DNA of 60,247 bases from Pedobacter soli (lineage in GTDB: Bacteria > Bacteroidota > Bacteroidia > Sphingobacteriales > Sphingobacteriaceae). Below the pieces are notes generated by a model, which saw only the letters and a list, made by a program, of their open reading frames with translations, had not been told where the DNA came from and searched no databases. Position numbers and translations under genes: made by a program. The stretch is from positions 1 to 60,247 of the forward strand of contig NZ_FMZH01000020.1 of NCBI RefSeq assembly GCF_900101435.1, written 5' to 3'. This document shows positions 1-8,791 of this stretch, in pieces. Numbering within the stretch: the stretch's first letter is position 1; each line of letters begins with the position of its first letter.

Positions 1-300
1 AGAAAGTTTGCCTGCTATTGTGGACTAGCACCTTTTGGTAATACATCCGGTACAACATTGAAAGGAAAACCAAAAGTCAGTCATTTGGCAAATAAAAGAA
101 TAAAAACCTTGTTAACGATGTGTGCCTTAAACACCATAAAAAAAGACAATGAATTCAAAAGATACTATGATAGGAAAATAAAGGAAGGTAAACATCACTC
201 ATCCATCCTAAATGTACTTAGAAATAAACTAATCAGTAGGGCATTTGCTGCGGTACTAAAAGATAGGCCATATGAGAAAGATTTGAATTTCGCAGCATAA
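1..300 (+). CDS. IS110-family transposase, C-terminal part (gene starts before the window)
   Basis: The reading frame is open from base 1 to the stop at 298-300, giving 99 residues. The segment YCGLAPFGNTSGT followed by a Lys/Arg-rich stretch with HLANKRIKTLL matches the transposase_20 (IS116/IS110/IS902) C-terminal domain, which carries the Ser-Gly of the catalytic region. The TTG at 58 would be an artificial start, because the conserved motif lies upstream of it. The N-terminal DEDD half lies outside the window, so whether the element is intact cannot be judged. No clear terminal repeat is visible after the stop. Family assignment is fairly sure; activity is unknown. Confidence 0.8.
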   Translation, partial: RKFACYCGLAPFGNTSGTTLKGKPKVSHLANKRIKTLLTMCALNTIKKDNEFKRYYDRKIKEGKHHSSILNVLRNKLISRAFAAVLKDRPYEKDLNFAA

Positions 301-551
301 AATATTTCAAAATTTATTTGCAAAAACCATAGAATACAGGTTTATTTAACCAAAAACAGTAACATTAAACTCAGTTCAGCACCTTTCATCCGCGGATATA
401 GACTGCCGAAAATACTCAATTTAGTCTTGAGTTTGGAGCCTTCAGTCATGAGTCTTGATTTTCTTATAAGTTTAAAGCATTCATGTCCTGTTAAAATCAG
501 ATATTTTACATTTTAAACAATTAACCAATTTAAACAGTTAACCCAAATCAC
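301..551. other. intergenic region between transposase and pyrC with degenerate repeat tracts
   Basis: I see no gene here. It contains a 10-bp palindrome ATCCGCGGAT (388-397), a tract of the AGTCTTGAGT type (about 423-457) and a tract of the ATTAACCAATTTAAACAG type (517-543). Related tracts occur in other intergenic regions of the window (4955-5100, 7075-7114, 28470-28530, 49201-49300). Confidence 0.5.
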
Positions 552-559
552 TACCTTTG
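552..559 (+). promoter_or_regulatory. TACCTTTG promoter -7 element upstream of pyrC
   Basis: Exact match to the Bacteroidota -7 consensus TAnnTTTG, 5 bases before the pyrC ATG at 565. This would give a very short leader. A clear -33 element is not visible, so the call rests on the -7 box and position only. Confidence 0.4.
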
Positions 560-564
560 AAACC

Positions 565-1899
565 ATGAATACTTACCTGATAAAAGCTGCTACAATTGTA
601 AACGAAGGACAGCAAATTGTTGCCGATGTTTTAATTAAAGATGGATTTATTGCCAAAATTGGCCAAAACCTTAGTGCACCTGGTGCGCAGGAAATTAACG
701 CCGAGGGGCAATATCTTTTACCAGGTATGATTGATGACCAGGTGCATTTCCGCGAGCCTGGCCTTACGCACAAAGCCGATATTTTTACCGAAAGTATGGC
801 TGCCGTTGCCGGAGGGATTACTTCTTTTATGGAAATGCCCAACACTGTTCCCAATACCTTAACGCAAGAATTGCTTGCCGATAAATACGAGATTGCAGCG
901 CAAACCTCGCTGGCCAACTATTCGTTTTACATGGGGGCCAGTAACGATAATATTGAAGAGGTTTTAAAAACCGATCCGAAAAATGTTTGCGGAATCAAGG
1001 TTTTCATGGGTTCATCAACCGGAAACATGCTGGTTGATAACGAAAAAACCCTTGAACACATCTTCCGCAAAGCGCCAATCCTGGTGGCTACACACTGCGA
1101 AGATGAAGCCACTATCCGTCATAATTTGGCCGAGTTTAAGGCTAAATACGGTGACGATTTAACCATCGAAATGCACCCGCTGATTCGCAGTGCAGAAGCT
1201 TGCTATAAATCGTCGTCGTTGGCAGTAGAACTGGCCAAACGTTACCAAACGCGTTTACACATCCTCCACATTTCTACTGCTAAAGAAATTGCATTGTTCG
1301 ACAATACCATTCCGCTAAAAGACAAAAAAATTACTGCCGAAGCCTGTGTACACCACCTTTGGTTTAACGATAAAGATTACGCTGAAAAAGGCAATTTCAT
1401 TAAATGGAACCCTGCCGTTAAAACCGAAGCAGATCAGCAAGGTGTTTTGGCTGGTGTTTTAAATGATAATATCGATGTTATTGCTACCGACCATGCGCCA
1501 CATACTTTGGCCGAAAAACAACAGGCTTACGCACAGGCTCCTTCAGGTGGCCCACTGGTGCAGCATGCTTTACCAGCTTTATTGGAAATGCATTTGCAAG
1601 GCAAAATCTCTTTAGAAAAAATCGCAGAAAAAACCGCTCATAACCTGGCTATATGCTTCGATATCGAGAAACGTGGTTATATCCGCGAAGGGTATTGGGC
1701 CGATTTAGTACTCGTTGATTTAAACGATCCCTGGAAAGTAACCAAGCTGAACAATTTTTACAAATGCGGCTGGAGCCCTTTTGATGGCGACACCTTTAAA
1801 GCCAGTATTACACACACTTTTGTATCAGGTAACCTGGCCTATGTTAAAGGCAAATTCACTACCGACCAGATAGGTAAGCGTTTAACTTTTACCAGATAA
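565..1899 (+). CDS. pyrC: dihydroorotase
   Basis: Catalyses the reversible cyclisation of N-carbamoyl-L-aspartate to dihydroorotate in pyrimidine synthesis; cytoplasmic. The 444-residue length fits the amidohydrolase-fold, class I-like dihydroorotases. Visible residues: metal-site region D57-D58-Q59-V60-H61-F62-R63, bridging lysine candidate K145 in GIKVFMG, H177 in ATHCED, H235 in HILHIST, and D309-H310 in ATDHAPH. The usual first metal ligand of the HxH motif is Gln59 here; other Bacteroidota sequences, as I recall them, also have DDQVHFREPG, so this looks like a lineage feature, not damage. It is followed 14 bases later by the DUF3810 gene, so the two may be cotranscribed. Function is well supported. 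Confidence 0.93.
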   Translation: MNTYLIKAATIVNEGQQIVADVLIKDGFIAKIGQNLSAPGAQEINAEGQYLLPGMIDDQVHFREPGLTHKADIFTESMAAVAGGITSFMEMPNTVPNTLTQELLADKYEIAAQTSLANYSFYMGASNDNIEEVLKTDPKNVCGIKVFMGSSTGNMLVDNEKTLEHIFRKAPILVATHCEDEATIRHNLAEFKAKYGDDLTIEMHPLIRSAEACYKSSSLAVELAKRYQTRLHILHISTAKEIALFDNTIPLKDKKITAEACVHHLWFNDKDYAEKGNFIKWNPAVKTEADQQGVLAGVLNDNIDVIATDHAPHTLAEKQQAYAQAPSGGPLVQHALPALLEMHLQGKISLEKIAEKTAHNLAICFDIEKRGYIREGYWADLVLVDLNDPWKVTKLNNFYKCGWSPFDGDTFKASITHTFVSGNLAYVKGKFTTDQIGKRLTFTR

Positions 1900-1913
1900 T
1901 CGTTCAGGAAGCT

Positions 1914-2987
1914 ATGACTAAACGTGCTGTAATTATTAAATCAACGGTACTTCTTGGTTTAGCTGTCCTGATTTATATTTTTGGTTTTTTCCCAAATCCA
2001 GTCCAAAAACTTTACTCTACAGGCATTTATCCCTATATCTCTGCCACATTAAGATTTATTTCGGGTATTTTTCCTTTCGCCATAGGCGATATCATTTACG
2101 CCATTTTGATCGGTTTTGTGCTGTATAAAATTGTGCGGTTTTATAAAAGGCGCAAAACGTTCAAAAAGCAAGACCGCATTATTATTCCTTTACGGGTGTT
2201 AAATTTCTTTTTGCTGCTGTACATTATCTTCAAACTAGTATGGGGCTTAAATTACAGCCGGCCAAGTGTTAGCGAAGAACTGGGCATTGGCTATGAAAAA
2301 TACAATGTTAAAGAACTGGTACAGCTGGGCAACTATTTTGTAGATAAAACAAATGCTTTAAAGCTAAAGCAGGGCAAGATCCCCTCTTATCAGGTTGCTG
2401 AGCTCGAAAAAATTTCGGCCCAGGCCTACAATTTAATGGAAAAGAAAAACCCTTTGTTCAGGTATTCCAATCCCTGTTTAAAGGCGGTATTAAGCCCGTG
2501 GGTAATTAGCAAGGTGGGTATTGAAGGCTATTATGCACCGCTTTCTGGCGAAGCCAATATGAACACCAATTTACCTGATTTTGTTAAACCTTACGTTTCC
2601 TGTCATGAAATTGCTCATCAGCTGGGTATTGCTTACGAAGATGAAGCCAATCTTTTAGGTTACCTAACCGCAAGTAACAGTCCTGATTTAAATTACCAGT
2701 ACTCTGCAAATTATGAAATGTTAAGGTATATCCTTTTCGAAATCAGAATGAAATCGCCTGATGACTACAAACTACTGCACGACAAGCTGCTGCCACAGGT
2801 TTTGGCCGATTTTAAAACAGAAAAAGAGTTTTGGCGTAAATACAACGGCCAAATGTTCGGCTACATGGATGCCGCTTTCGATCGTTTCTTAAAACTCAAC
2901 AACCAGCAAAAAGGCATAGACAGCTATCAGGATATCGTTATCTGGCTGTGGAACATCCATAAAAAAGAGCTGGCAGTTGGCAATTAA
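1914..2987 (+). CDS. DUF3810 family membrane protein with HExxH motif
   Basis: 357 residues. Hydrophobic segments at about 9-26, 42-72 and 92-110 place the N-terminal third in the membrane; the rest is soluble. The soluble part contains H231-E232-x-x-H235 (CHEIAHQLG), followed by EDE at 242-244, which looks like a gluzincin-type zinc site with E244 as a possible third ligand. The family (DUF3810) is common in Bacteroidota and has no established substrate. A membrane-bound zinc peptidase is a reasonable inference. The gene starts 14 bases after pyrC. Confidence 0.8.
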   Translation: MTKRAVIIKSTVLLGLAVLIYIFGFFPNPVQKLYSTGIYPYISATLRFISGIFPFAIGDIIYAILIGFVLYKIVRFYKRRKTFKKQDRIIIPLRVLNFFLLLYIIFKLVWGLNYSRPSVSEELGIGYEKYNVKELVQLGNYFVDKTNALKLKQGKIPSYQVAELEKISAQAYNLMEKKNPLFRYSNPCLKAVLSPWVISKVGIEGYYAPLSGEANMNTNLPDFVKPYVSCHEIAHQLGIAYEDEANLLGYLTASNSPDLNYQYSANYEMLRYILFEIRMKSPDDYKLLHDKLLPQVLADFKTEKEFWRKYNGQMFGYMDAAFDRFLKLNNQQKGIDSYQDIVIWLWNIHKKELAVGN

Positions 2988-3052
2988 CAGTTAACAATAA
3001 GCAGTCGCCAGATGAGCACAGTTCACTAAAAACTGTCAACTGGAAAACTGAT

Positions 3053-3634
3053 TTAACCATGTATCGCTTCTTTCGCACCGAAACTCTGAATCAGTTCGCC
3101 TTCAAAATCCAGCCACTCTTTCCAGCGTTTTTCAACATCAACATCGGTGCTGTATTTACGGGCAAAGTTTAAGAATGTAGTATAATGACCAGCCTCCGAA
3201 ACCATTAATTCATGGTAAAATTTGGCTAATTCTTTATCCTTAATGTTTAAAGAAAGTACGCGGAAACGTTCGCAGCTTCTGGCTTCGATCATGGCCGCAA
3301 ACAAAAGCCTGTCAATAAAGGCCTGATTACGGCTACCATCTTTTTTACTGAATTTTACCAGCCTGCCTACATAATCATCCTTACGTTCACGACTCAAAGT
3401 ATAGCCTCGTTCTTTAATAATATTGATCACCATCTGAAAATGCTGCATTTCTTCGATGGCAATAGCGGTTAACTCATCAACCAGATCCTGGTGCTCGGAG
3501 TTTTGCGTAATTAAGGTAATGGCATTACTGGCCGCTTTTTGTTCGCACCAGGCATGGTCAGATAAAATTTCTTCTAAATTCGACTCAGCAATATTTGCCC
3601 AACGCGGGTCTGTCAATAATTTTAATCCTAACAT
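3053..3634 (-). CDS. miaE: tRNA-(ms2io6A)-hydroxylase MiaE
   Basis: MiaE is a non-haem di-iron enzyme that hydroxylates the isopentenyl group of ms2i6A at position 37 of tRNAs. The 193-residue protein shows the ferritin-like four-helix pattern with metal-binding Glu/His motifs EEMQHF, EARSCERF and SEAGHY. I chose the ATG at 3634 (protein begins MLGLKLL) because family members start there. An upstream in-frame ATG at 3715 would add 27 unrelated residues and run almost into the divergent glycosyltransferase gene at 3728. MiaA and MiaB, which make the substrate, are not in the window. Confidence 0.88.
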   Translation of the reverse strand: MLGLKLLTDPRWANIAESNLEEILSDHAWCEQKAASNAITLITQNSEHQDLVDELTAIAIEEMQHFQMVINIIKERGYTLSRERKDDYVGRLVKFSKKDGSRNQAFIDRLLFAAMIEARSCERFRVLSLNIKDKELAKFYHELMVSEAGHYTTFLNFARKYSTDVDVEKRWKEWLDFEGELIQSFGAKEAIHG

Positions 3635-3727
3635 GTGGTTTCTCTCTTCGAACCGCAAAATTAGAAATAATCGCCCGCTTTTAAAATTGTGAGCTAAAAA
3701 CAGCTTATTTTGCATAAATTTTAAAAC

Positions 3728-4957
3728 ATGAGTGCTAAGAAATTATTGATTATCGGATTGGTTTGGCCTGAGCCTGGTTCATCGGCAGCAGGTACCCGGA
3801 TGATCCAGCTGGTTGATTTATTTCTGACGCAGGGATATCACATTACTTTTGCCTCAGCAGCATCTAAAAGCGATTTCAGTTATGATTTTAGTAACACAAA
3901 CGTTGTTGAACAGGAGATTAAATTAAACGACGAAAGTTTCAACACCTTTTTAAAAACGCTAAACCCCGATATTGTGCTATTTGATCGTTTTATGATCGAA
4001 GAACAATATGGTTGGCGCGTGCAGCAAGAATGCCCCGACGCCTTGCGGATTTTAGACACTGAAGATTTACATTTTTTACGGCAGGCACGCCAGCAAAGCA
4101 CCAAAAAGCAGGAGGAATTAAACTTGTTTTCTGATACCGCCAAGCGCGAAATTGCGGCAATTCTTCGGTGCGATCTGTCTCTGATTATTTCTGAAGCAGA
4201 AATTAAATTACTCGAAGAACAGTTTAAAATTGATGCCAGCTTACTGTATTATCTGCCATTTTTAGAGCAGGAAATCACTGCAGATACTATTCAAAACTGG
4301 ATTCCTTTTGCAAACAGGGCCGATTTCGTTTTCATTGGCAATTTTCTGCACGAACCCAACTGGCATACCGTTCAAACCCTGAAAACCAAAATATGGCCTT
4401 TGCTCCGCAAAAAACTACCCCAAGCCAGCTTGAATATTTATGGTGCCTATCCCTCGCAAAAGGTATTACAGCTTGAAAATAAAGCCGAAAAGTTTTTCAT
4501 TAAGGGTCGCGCTATAAATGCCCAGCAAACCATTGCCAGACACAAAATTTTACTTGCGCCAATCCAGTTTGGAGCTGGTGTTAAAGGCAAATTTGTTGAT
4601 GCCATGCAAACCGGTACACCATCCGTAACCACAACTGTTGGCGCCGAAGCCATGAAAGGTAACCTGGCCTGGAATGGTATTATTGAAGATGACTTAACCC
4701 TGTTTATGGAGCAGGCTGCTGAGCTATACCAGAACGAAACCAAATGGCAGGCAGCACAACAACATGGTGTTCAAATTATTAACGAACGTTATGCTTCCTC
4801 AGTTTTTGCTAATGCTTTTATGCAGCAGGTAAACCGATTGTTGTCAGATTTAACCAAGCACCGTCAAAATAATTTCATCGGTCAGATTTTAAATCACCAT
4901 ACCCTTCAGAGTACAAAATACATGAGTCTTTGGATTGAAGAAAAGAATAAAGCGTAG
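3728..4957 (+). CDS. glycosyltransferase, GT4-like (GT-B fold)
   Basis: 409 residues, no signal peptide or membrane segment. The N-terminal half begins with LLIIGLVWPEPGSSAAGTRM, which resembles the acceptor-side Rossmann domain of GT-B enzymes. The C-terminal half has FVFIGNF followed by LNIYGAYP and then LAPIQFGAGVKGKFVDAMQTG, the nucleotide-sugar binding region typical of family 4 glycosyltransferases. The acceptor and sugar are unknown. It is divergent from miaE and separated by 93 bases from its chosen start, so the promoters share this short region. Confidence 0.8.
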   Translation: MSAKKLLIIGLVWPEPGSSAAGTRMIQLVDLFLTQGYHITFASAASKSDFSYDFSNTNVVEQEIKLNDESFNTFLKTLNPDIVLFDRFMIEEQYGWRVQQECPDALRILDTEDLHFLRQARQQSTKKQEELNLFSDTAKREIAAILRCDLSLIISEAEIKLLEEQFKIDASLLYYLPFLEQEITADTIQNWIPFANRADFVFIGNFLHEPNWHTVQTLKTKIWPLLRKKLPQASLNIYGAYPSQKVLQLENKAEKFFIKGRAINAQQTIARHKILLAPIQFGAGVKGKFVDAMQTGTPSVTTTVGAEAMKGNLAWNGIIEDDLTLFMEQAAELYQNETKWQAAQQHGVQIINERYASSVFANAFMQQVNRLLSDLTKHRQNNFIGQILNHHTLQSTKYMSLWIEEKNKA

Positions 4958-5098
4958 TCTTTAGTCCGAAGTCGGGAGTCCTGGGTCCAAAGATATGCGG
5001 GTACGAATAAAGCTTATTATCTTCCAACTTTCGAACCTCCGACCTCAGTCTTTTTACAACATTAAAACATTTCAACTCTAAAACCTTACAACATTATT
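4955..5098. repeat. degenerate intergenic repeat tracts (GTCC-GAAGTC type and ACATTAAAAC type)
   Basis: After the glycosyltransferase stop lies a run of AGTCC/AAGTC/GAGTCC units (4955-4993) and, further on, an inverted version (about 5031-5050). Then comes a tract with ACATTAAAACATTTCAAC and CTTACAACATT (5058-5098). Similar tracts lie at 46171-46232, 49201-49315, 43984-44028 and 45580-45620. They do not form one strong hairpin. Confidence 0.5.
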
Positions 5099-5099
5099 G

Positions 5100-5107
5100 T
5101 AAATTTG
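5100..5107 (+). promoter_or_regulatory. TAAATTTG promoter -7 element upstream of the hscA-like gene
   Basis: Exact TAnnTTTG match, 5 bases before the ATG at 5113. No good -33 box is visible at the usual distance. The short leader is common in this group of bacteria. Confidence 0.4.
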
Positions 5108-5112
5108 CGGCT

Positions 5113-6969
5113 ATGGCAAAAATATCGATTAACCTTGCTACAGGTTCGTTTCAAAAAGAAGAAATTATCGTCGGAATAGATTTAGGTACCACCAACAGCC
5201 TGGTTGCTTTTATTAATCCAGATAAAAACCCGCAGGTAATTAACGATTCGGGCAAGGGCGTATTGGTGCCATCGGTAGTTTATTTCAACAACCAGAACGA
5301 AGCCGTTGTAGGTAACGAGGCCAAAGAATTTTTAACCACCGATCCATCGAACACCATATTTTCAGTTAAAAGATTATTGGGCCGTTCGTATAAAGACGTG
5401 GCCGATCATGCCGCTACTTTCTCTTATAAAATTATCGACGACGATAGCGATGCATTGGTAAAAATCCATGCAGGCGATCGTTTCTATACCCCTATTGAGC
5501 TTTCGGCCGAAATATTAAAAGAACTTAAAGCCAGAGCAGAGCACGCCCTAAAAACGCCGGTTAACCGTGCAGTAATTACCGTTCCGGCTTACTTTAACGA
5601 TAGTCAGCGCCAGGCCACACGCGATGCCGGAAAACTCGCAGGTTTGGATGTTATGCGTATTGTTAACGAACCTACCGCAGCCAGTTTGGCCTATGGCATT
5701 GGTTTAGATCCTACGCAACAGAAAACCATTGCCGTTTACGATTTAGGTGGCGGTACTTTCGACGTATCCATTCTGCAAATCCAGAACGGGATTTTCGAAG
5801 TGTTGGCCACCAACGGAAATACCTATTTGGGTGGTGATGATTTTGACCGTGCAATTCTGGATTACTGGATTGCTCAAAACAAACTCGAGGTAACTGCCCT
5901 CGCTCAGGATAATATATTGATGCAAACGCTAAGACTACAGGCCGAGGCTGCAAAAAAAGCATTATCGAACCAGAATTTGTACAATGAAAAAGTTGGCGAA
6001 ATCTGGTGTACACTCGATAAGCAAACCTTCGAACAATTAATTACTGCTAAAGTTGAAGAAACCATTACGGCATGTAAAAATGCTTTAAAAGATGCTGATT
6101 TGACTGCTGCTGATATCGACGAAGTGATATTAGTGGGTGGTTCTACCCGCACACCGTATGTAAAGCAGCAGGTTCAAAATTTCTTTGGCAAAACCCCGCA
6201 AGACAATATTAACCCCGACGAAGTGGTAGCTTTAGGTGCAGCCATCCAGGCCGATGTACTGGCCGGAAACCGTTCGGATATTTTACTGCTTGATGTTACT
6301 CCCCTCTCATTAGGTATCGAAACTATGGGTGGATTAATGGATGTGATTATTGCGCGCAATAGCAAAGTGCCTACCAAAGCCGGCAGACAATACACCACTT
6401 CTGTTGATGGTCAGGTGAACATGAAAATTTCTGTTTATCAGGGTGAACGCGATCTGGTAAAAGAAAACCGTAAACTCGCTGAGTTCGACTTAAAAGGAAT
6501 CCCGGCTATGCCTGCAGGTTTACCGAAAGTAGATATCAATTTTTTGCTTAATGCCGATGGTATTTTAACGGTACAGGCTATTGAGCTGCGCTCGGGCGTA
6601 AAGCAGGAAATCGAAATTACCCCAAGCTATGGTTTAAGTGACGATACCGTAGAAAAAATGCTTTTGGATAGTATTGAGCACGCACAAAGTGATGTACAAC
6701 AACGTATGCTCATTGAAGCCAGAAGCGAAGGCGAACAACTGCAATATACAGCTGAGCGCTTTATCGAAAAACATGCTGAACATTTAACCGAAGCAGAAAT
6801 AGCAGAAACTAAAACACATATCGAAGCACTTAAAGCAGCTCTTGCCAGTCAGGATAAAGATACCATCCTTAAAAAAGCTGATGAACTGAATGAGTTTACC
6901 CGTCCATTTGCCGAGCGCGTAATGGATGCTGCTATTTCGACAGCGATGAAAGGCAAGAAGATAGAGTAG
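5113..6969 (+). CDS. hscA: Hsp70-family chaperone, HscA-like
   Basis: 618 residues. The ATPase domain carries GIDLGTTNS at 21-29, the DLGGGTFD phosphate loop and GGSTRTP; it is followed by a substrate-binding domain with LLDVTPLSLGIETMGG and a helical lid ending near residue 610. The N-terminal leader before the first ATPase motif and the short C terminus without an acidic EEVD-like or DnaK-type tail point to HscA, the chaperone that helps transfer Fe-S clusters from IscU. No hscB, iscU or fdx lies next to it, so the assignment rests on sequence resemblance only; a general Hsp70 role is possible. A REP-like hairpin follows at 7034. Confidence 0.8.
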   Translation: MAKISINLATGSFQKEEIIVGIDLGTTNSLVAFINPDKNPQVINDSGKGVLVPSVVYFNNQNEAVVGNEAKEFLTTDPSNTIFSVKRLLGRSYKDVADHAATFSYKIIDDDSDALVKIHAGDRFYTPIELSAEILKELKARAEHALKTPVNRAVITVPAYFNDSQRQATRDAGKLAGLDVMRIVNEPTAASLAYGIGLDPTQQKTIAVYDLGGGTFDVSILQIQNGIFEVLATNGNTYLGGDDFDRAILDYWIAQNKLEVTALAQDNILMQTLRLQAEAAKKALSNQNLYNEKVGEIWCTLDKQTFEQLITAKVEETITACKNALKDADLTAADIDEVILVGGSTRTPYVKQQVQNFFGKTPQDNINPDEVVALGAAIQADVLAGNRSDILLLDVTPLSLGIETMGGLMDVIIARNSKVPTKAGRQYTTSVDGQVNMKISVYQGERDLVKENRKLAEFDLKGIPAMPAGLPKVDINFLLNADGILTVQAIELRSGVKQEIEITPSYGLSDDTVEKMLLDSIEHAQSDVQQRMLIEARSEGEQLQYTAERFIEKHAEHLTEAEIAETKTHIEALKAALASQDKDTILKKADELNEFTRPFAERVMDAAISTAMKGKKIE

Positions 6970-7033
6970 TTTTTCAGTTGGCAATTGGCAGTTTGCAGTT
7001 CTCAGCTGGCAATTTCAGTTGAGCCGCTCGTCA

Positions 7034-7052
7034 CCCTGAACTTGTTTCAGGG
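7034..7052 (+). terminator. REP-like hairpin after hscA
   Basis: CCCTGAA (7034-7040) pairs with TTCAGGG (7046-7052) around a 5-base loop CTTGT. There is no U-run right after it. The core matches, in inverse orientation, the CTGAAACAAGTTCAG hairpin at 51381-51395, so it is probably a copy of a dispersed palindrome that may also serve to end transcripts. Confidence 0.5.
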
Positions 7053-7152
7053 GTTCAAAGAATGGTGTTGAGTCAAACAATTAACCAATTCAACGATTTA
7101 AACAGTTAACCATTTCTTACCATACATCAAATACCTGCAAACACAAAGCCAT

Positions 7153-7160
7153 TACCTTTG
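7153..7160 (+). promoter_or_regulatory. TACCTTTG promoter -7 element upstream of the LLM oxidoreductase gene
   Basis: Exact TAnnTTTG match 18 bases before the ATG at 7179. A tract of TTAACCAATT / TTTAAACAGTTAACC type lies just upstream (7075-7114). Confidence 0.45.
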
Positions 7161-7178
7161 TTAAAATTATTTTAACGT

Positions 7179-8210
7179 ATGGAATTAGGTATTGGCATGT
7201 TCGGCGATTTGCAAATCAACGCAAATGGAGAAATTCAACCCGCCCAACAGCGACTTCAGGAAATTATAGCCGAAATTAAACTCATGGATGAAGTGGGTTT
7301 GGATTTTTATGGAATTGGCGAGCACCATCGGCCCGATTATGCAGTGTCGAGTCCGGAAATTATTCTGGCAGCAGCAGCCACTGTAACCAAAAACATCAAA
7401 CTGGGCAGTGCGGTTTCTGTTTTAAGTTCATCAGATCCGGTAAAGCTGTACCAAAGTTTTGCCACTATCGATTTAATTTCGAATGGCAGGGCCGAATTAA
7501 TGGCTGGTCGTGGTAGTTTTATCGAATCATTCCCTTTATTTGGCTACAATCTGCAAGATTACGACGCGCTTTACGAAGAGAAACTGGATTTGCTTTTGAA
7601 AATCAATGCCACATCCAAAATCAGCTGGAAAGGTAGATTCAGGCCGGAACTCAATAACCAGGAAGTTTTACCCCGGGCAATAAACGATAACTTAAAAATC
7701 TGGGTAGCCATTGGTGGTACACCAGAATCGGTAGAGCGCGCCGGCAGACTAGGCCTACCAGTTATGTTTGCCATTATTGGTGGTCAGCCCATACAGTTTA
7801 AGCCCTTGTTCGATTATTACAAAAAAGTATATCAGGCTTACGGTCACGATATGAATAAATTTGAAGTTGGCGTACATATGCATTCCTTATTTGGAGAGGA
7901 CACCAGCGAAATAGCAGATTATTATTATCCGCTTTATTCTGCTCAAATGAACAGGATTGGGCGTACACGTGGCTGGGCGCCTTATCAACGCAACCAGTTC
8001 GATGCCGGAATGAGCAAAGATGGAGCTTTAATTATCGGCGATGCCAACCAGGCCATTGATAAAATCCTGACTTTGCAGGAAACATTTGGCCTAACCCGCT
8101 TCTCGGCCCACATGGATGTTGGTGGCCCATCGCACGCAGCCATGATGAAAGCTATAGAAATTTATGGTACCCGGATTGCACCGGCAGTTAGAAAAGCTTT
8201 ACAGCCATAA
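7179..8210 (+). CDS. LLM-class flavin-dependent oxidoreductase
   Basis: 343 residues, the usual size of single-chain luciferase-like monooxygenases. Typical features are the N-terminal ELGIGMFGD strand, GIGEHHRPDYAVSSPEI, the NIKLGSAVSVLSSSDPVKLYQSFATIDLISNGR region and, near the C terminus, RFSAHMDVGG. Such enzymes use reduced FMN or F420 to oxidise small organic substrates. The substrate here cannot be read from the sequence. It ends 1 base before the convergent DUF4395 gene. Confidence 0.88.
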   Translation: MELGIGMFGDLQINANGEIQPAQQRLQEIIAEIKLMDEVGLDFYGIGEHHRPDYAVSSPEIILAAAATVTKNIKLGSAVSVLSSSDPVKLYQSFATIDLISNGRAELMAGRGSFIESFPLFGYNLQDYDALYEEKLDLLLKINATSKISWKGRFRPELNNQEVLPRAINDNLKIWVAIGGTPESVERAGRLGLPVMFAIIGGQPIQFKPLFDYYKKVYQAYGHDMNKFEVGVHMHSLFGEDTSEIADYYYPLYSAQMNRIGRTRGWAPYQRNQFDAGMSKDGALIIGDANQAIDKILTLQETFGLTRFSAHMDVGGPSHAAMMKAIEIYGTRIAPAVRKALQP

Positions 8211-8211
8211 C

Positions 8212-8652
8212 TTAAGCTTTGTTGCCTTTTAACAATTGCAGAAAACTGTAAACATAACAGCCCACACAAATAGCAAACAGGCTTTCAAGCAAAGCAAACA
8301 GCACCATCACAGCTGTAAAAACCATTGCTGCTAAAGGAAAATCGAATAAGAACATCGCCGTAATCAGCAGGCAAAATACAAAGCCTAAGGTTGCGGCGAA
8401 TTTCTTTGGAGCCAAATCTTTCATTTGTTTTGGCAGCGCCAGTTTCTGGTCGATCTTCATGGCGATGAACCTCAGTAAACTGAATTTCCCTGAAGTAAAA
8501 GCCCTGCTGGCAAAATCGAAAATCAAAAATACAATGGCCCAATAATTGCCAAATATTAAACAGGCGGTAGCAATTACGGCGACCATAAAGGCTATAATGC
8601 GCACCACATTTTCATTTATTCTTTCGGCAGATATCGGGCAGGATAATTCCAT
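8212..8652 (-). CDS. DUF4395 family membrane protein
   Basis: 146 residues starting MELSCPIS at the ATG at 8652; an upstream start at 8715 would add residues not seen in the family. Pattern: short N terminus with CPIS and RINENVVR, then about four hydrophobic segments (roughly 20-33, 35-48, 85-105 and 110-135), and a cysteine pair in AICVGCY near the C terminus. DUF4395 has no settled function. It is convergent with the LLM gene and divergent from the M28 peptidase gene. Confidence 0.78.
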   Translation of the reverse strand: MELSCPISAERINENVVRIIAFMVAVIATACLIFGNYWAIVFLIFDFASRAFTSGKFSLLRFIAMKIDQKLALPKQMKDLAPKKFAATLGFVFCLLITAMFLFDFPLAAMVFTAVMVLFALLESLFAICVGCYVYSFLQLLKGNKA

Positions 8653-8745
8653 GGCAACTGTTTTTTGCCGTAAAAGTATTAAAAATCTATATCGATTGGG
8701 TTTCGCCAAAGTCATATCATTCCATAAAACACTTAATTCTACCTG

Positions 8746-8773
8746 TTGGTAATTTCCGAATTTGTTATATTCG
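8746..8773 (+). promoter_or_regulatory. possible promoter of the M28 peptidase gene
   Basis: TTG at 8746-8748 and TATATTCG at 8766-8773 are separated by 17 bases, close to the Bacteroidota -33/-7 layout (one mismatch in the -7 box). The start codon at 8792 is 18 bases downstream. Confidence 0.35.
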
Positions 8774-8791
8774 TATCCTATAACTCAACAA

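Noticed and set aside
1..564. Complete insertion sequence at the left edge
   Set aside because: Only the C-terminal part of the transposase is inside the window, and no terminal repeat or target-site duplication could be seen.
573..917. Long antisense open frame inside pyrC
   Set aside because: It is a shadow of the strongly supported dihydroorotase frame and has no recognisable domain; similar shadows over hscA, glyQS, dnaE and others were dropped for the same reason.
3635..3715. 27-codon N-terminal extension of miaE
   Set aside because: The extension is not family-like and would place the start 12 bases from the divergent glycosyltransferase start; the ATG at 3634 begins at the conserved MLGLKLL.
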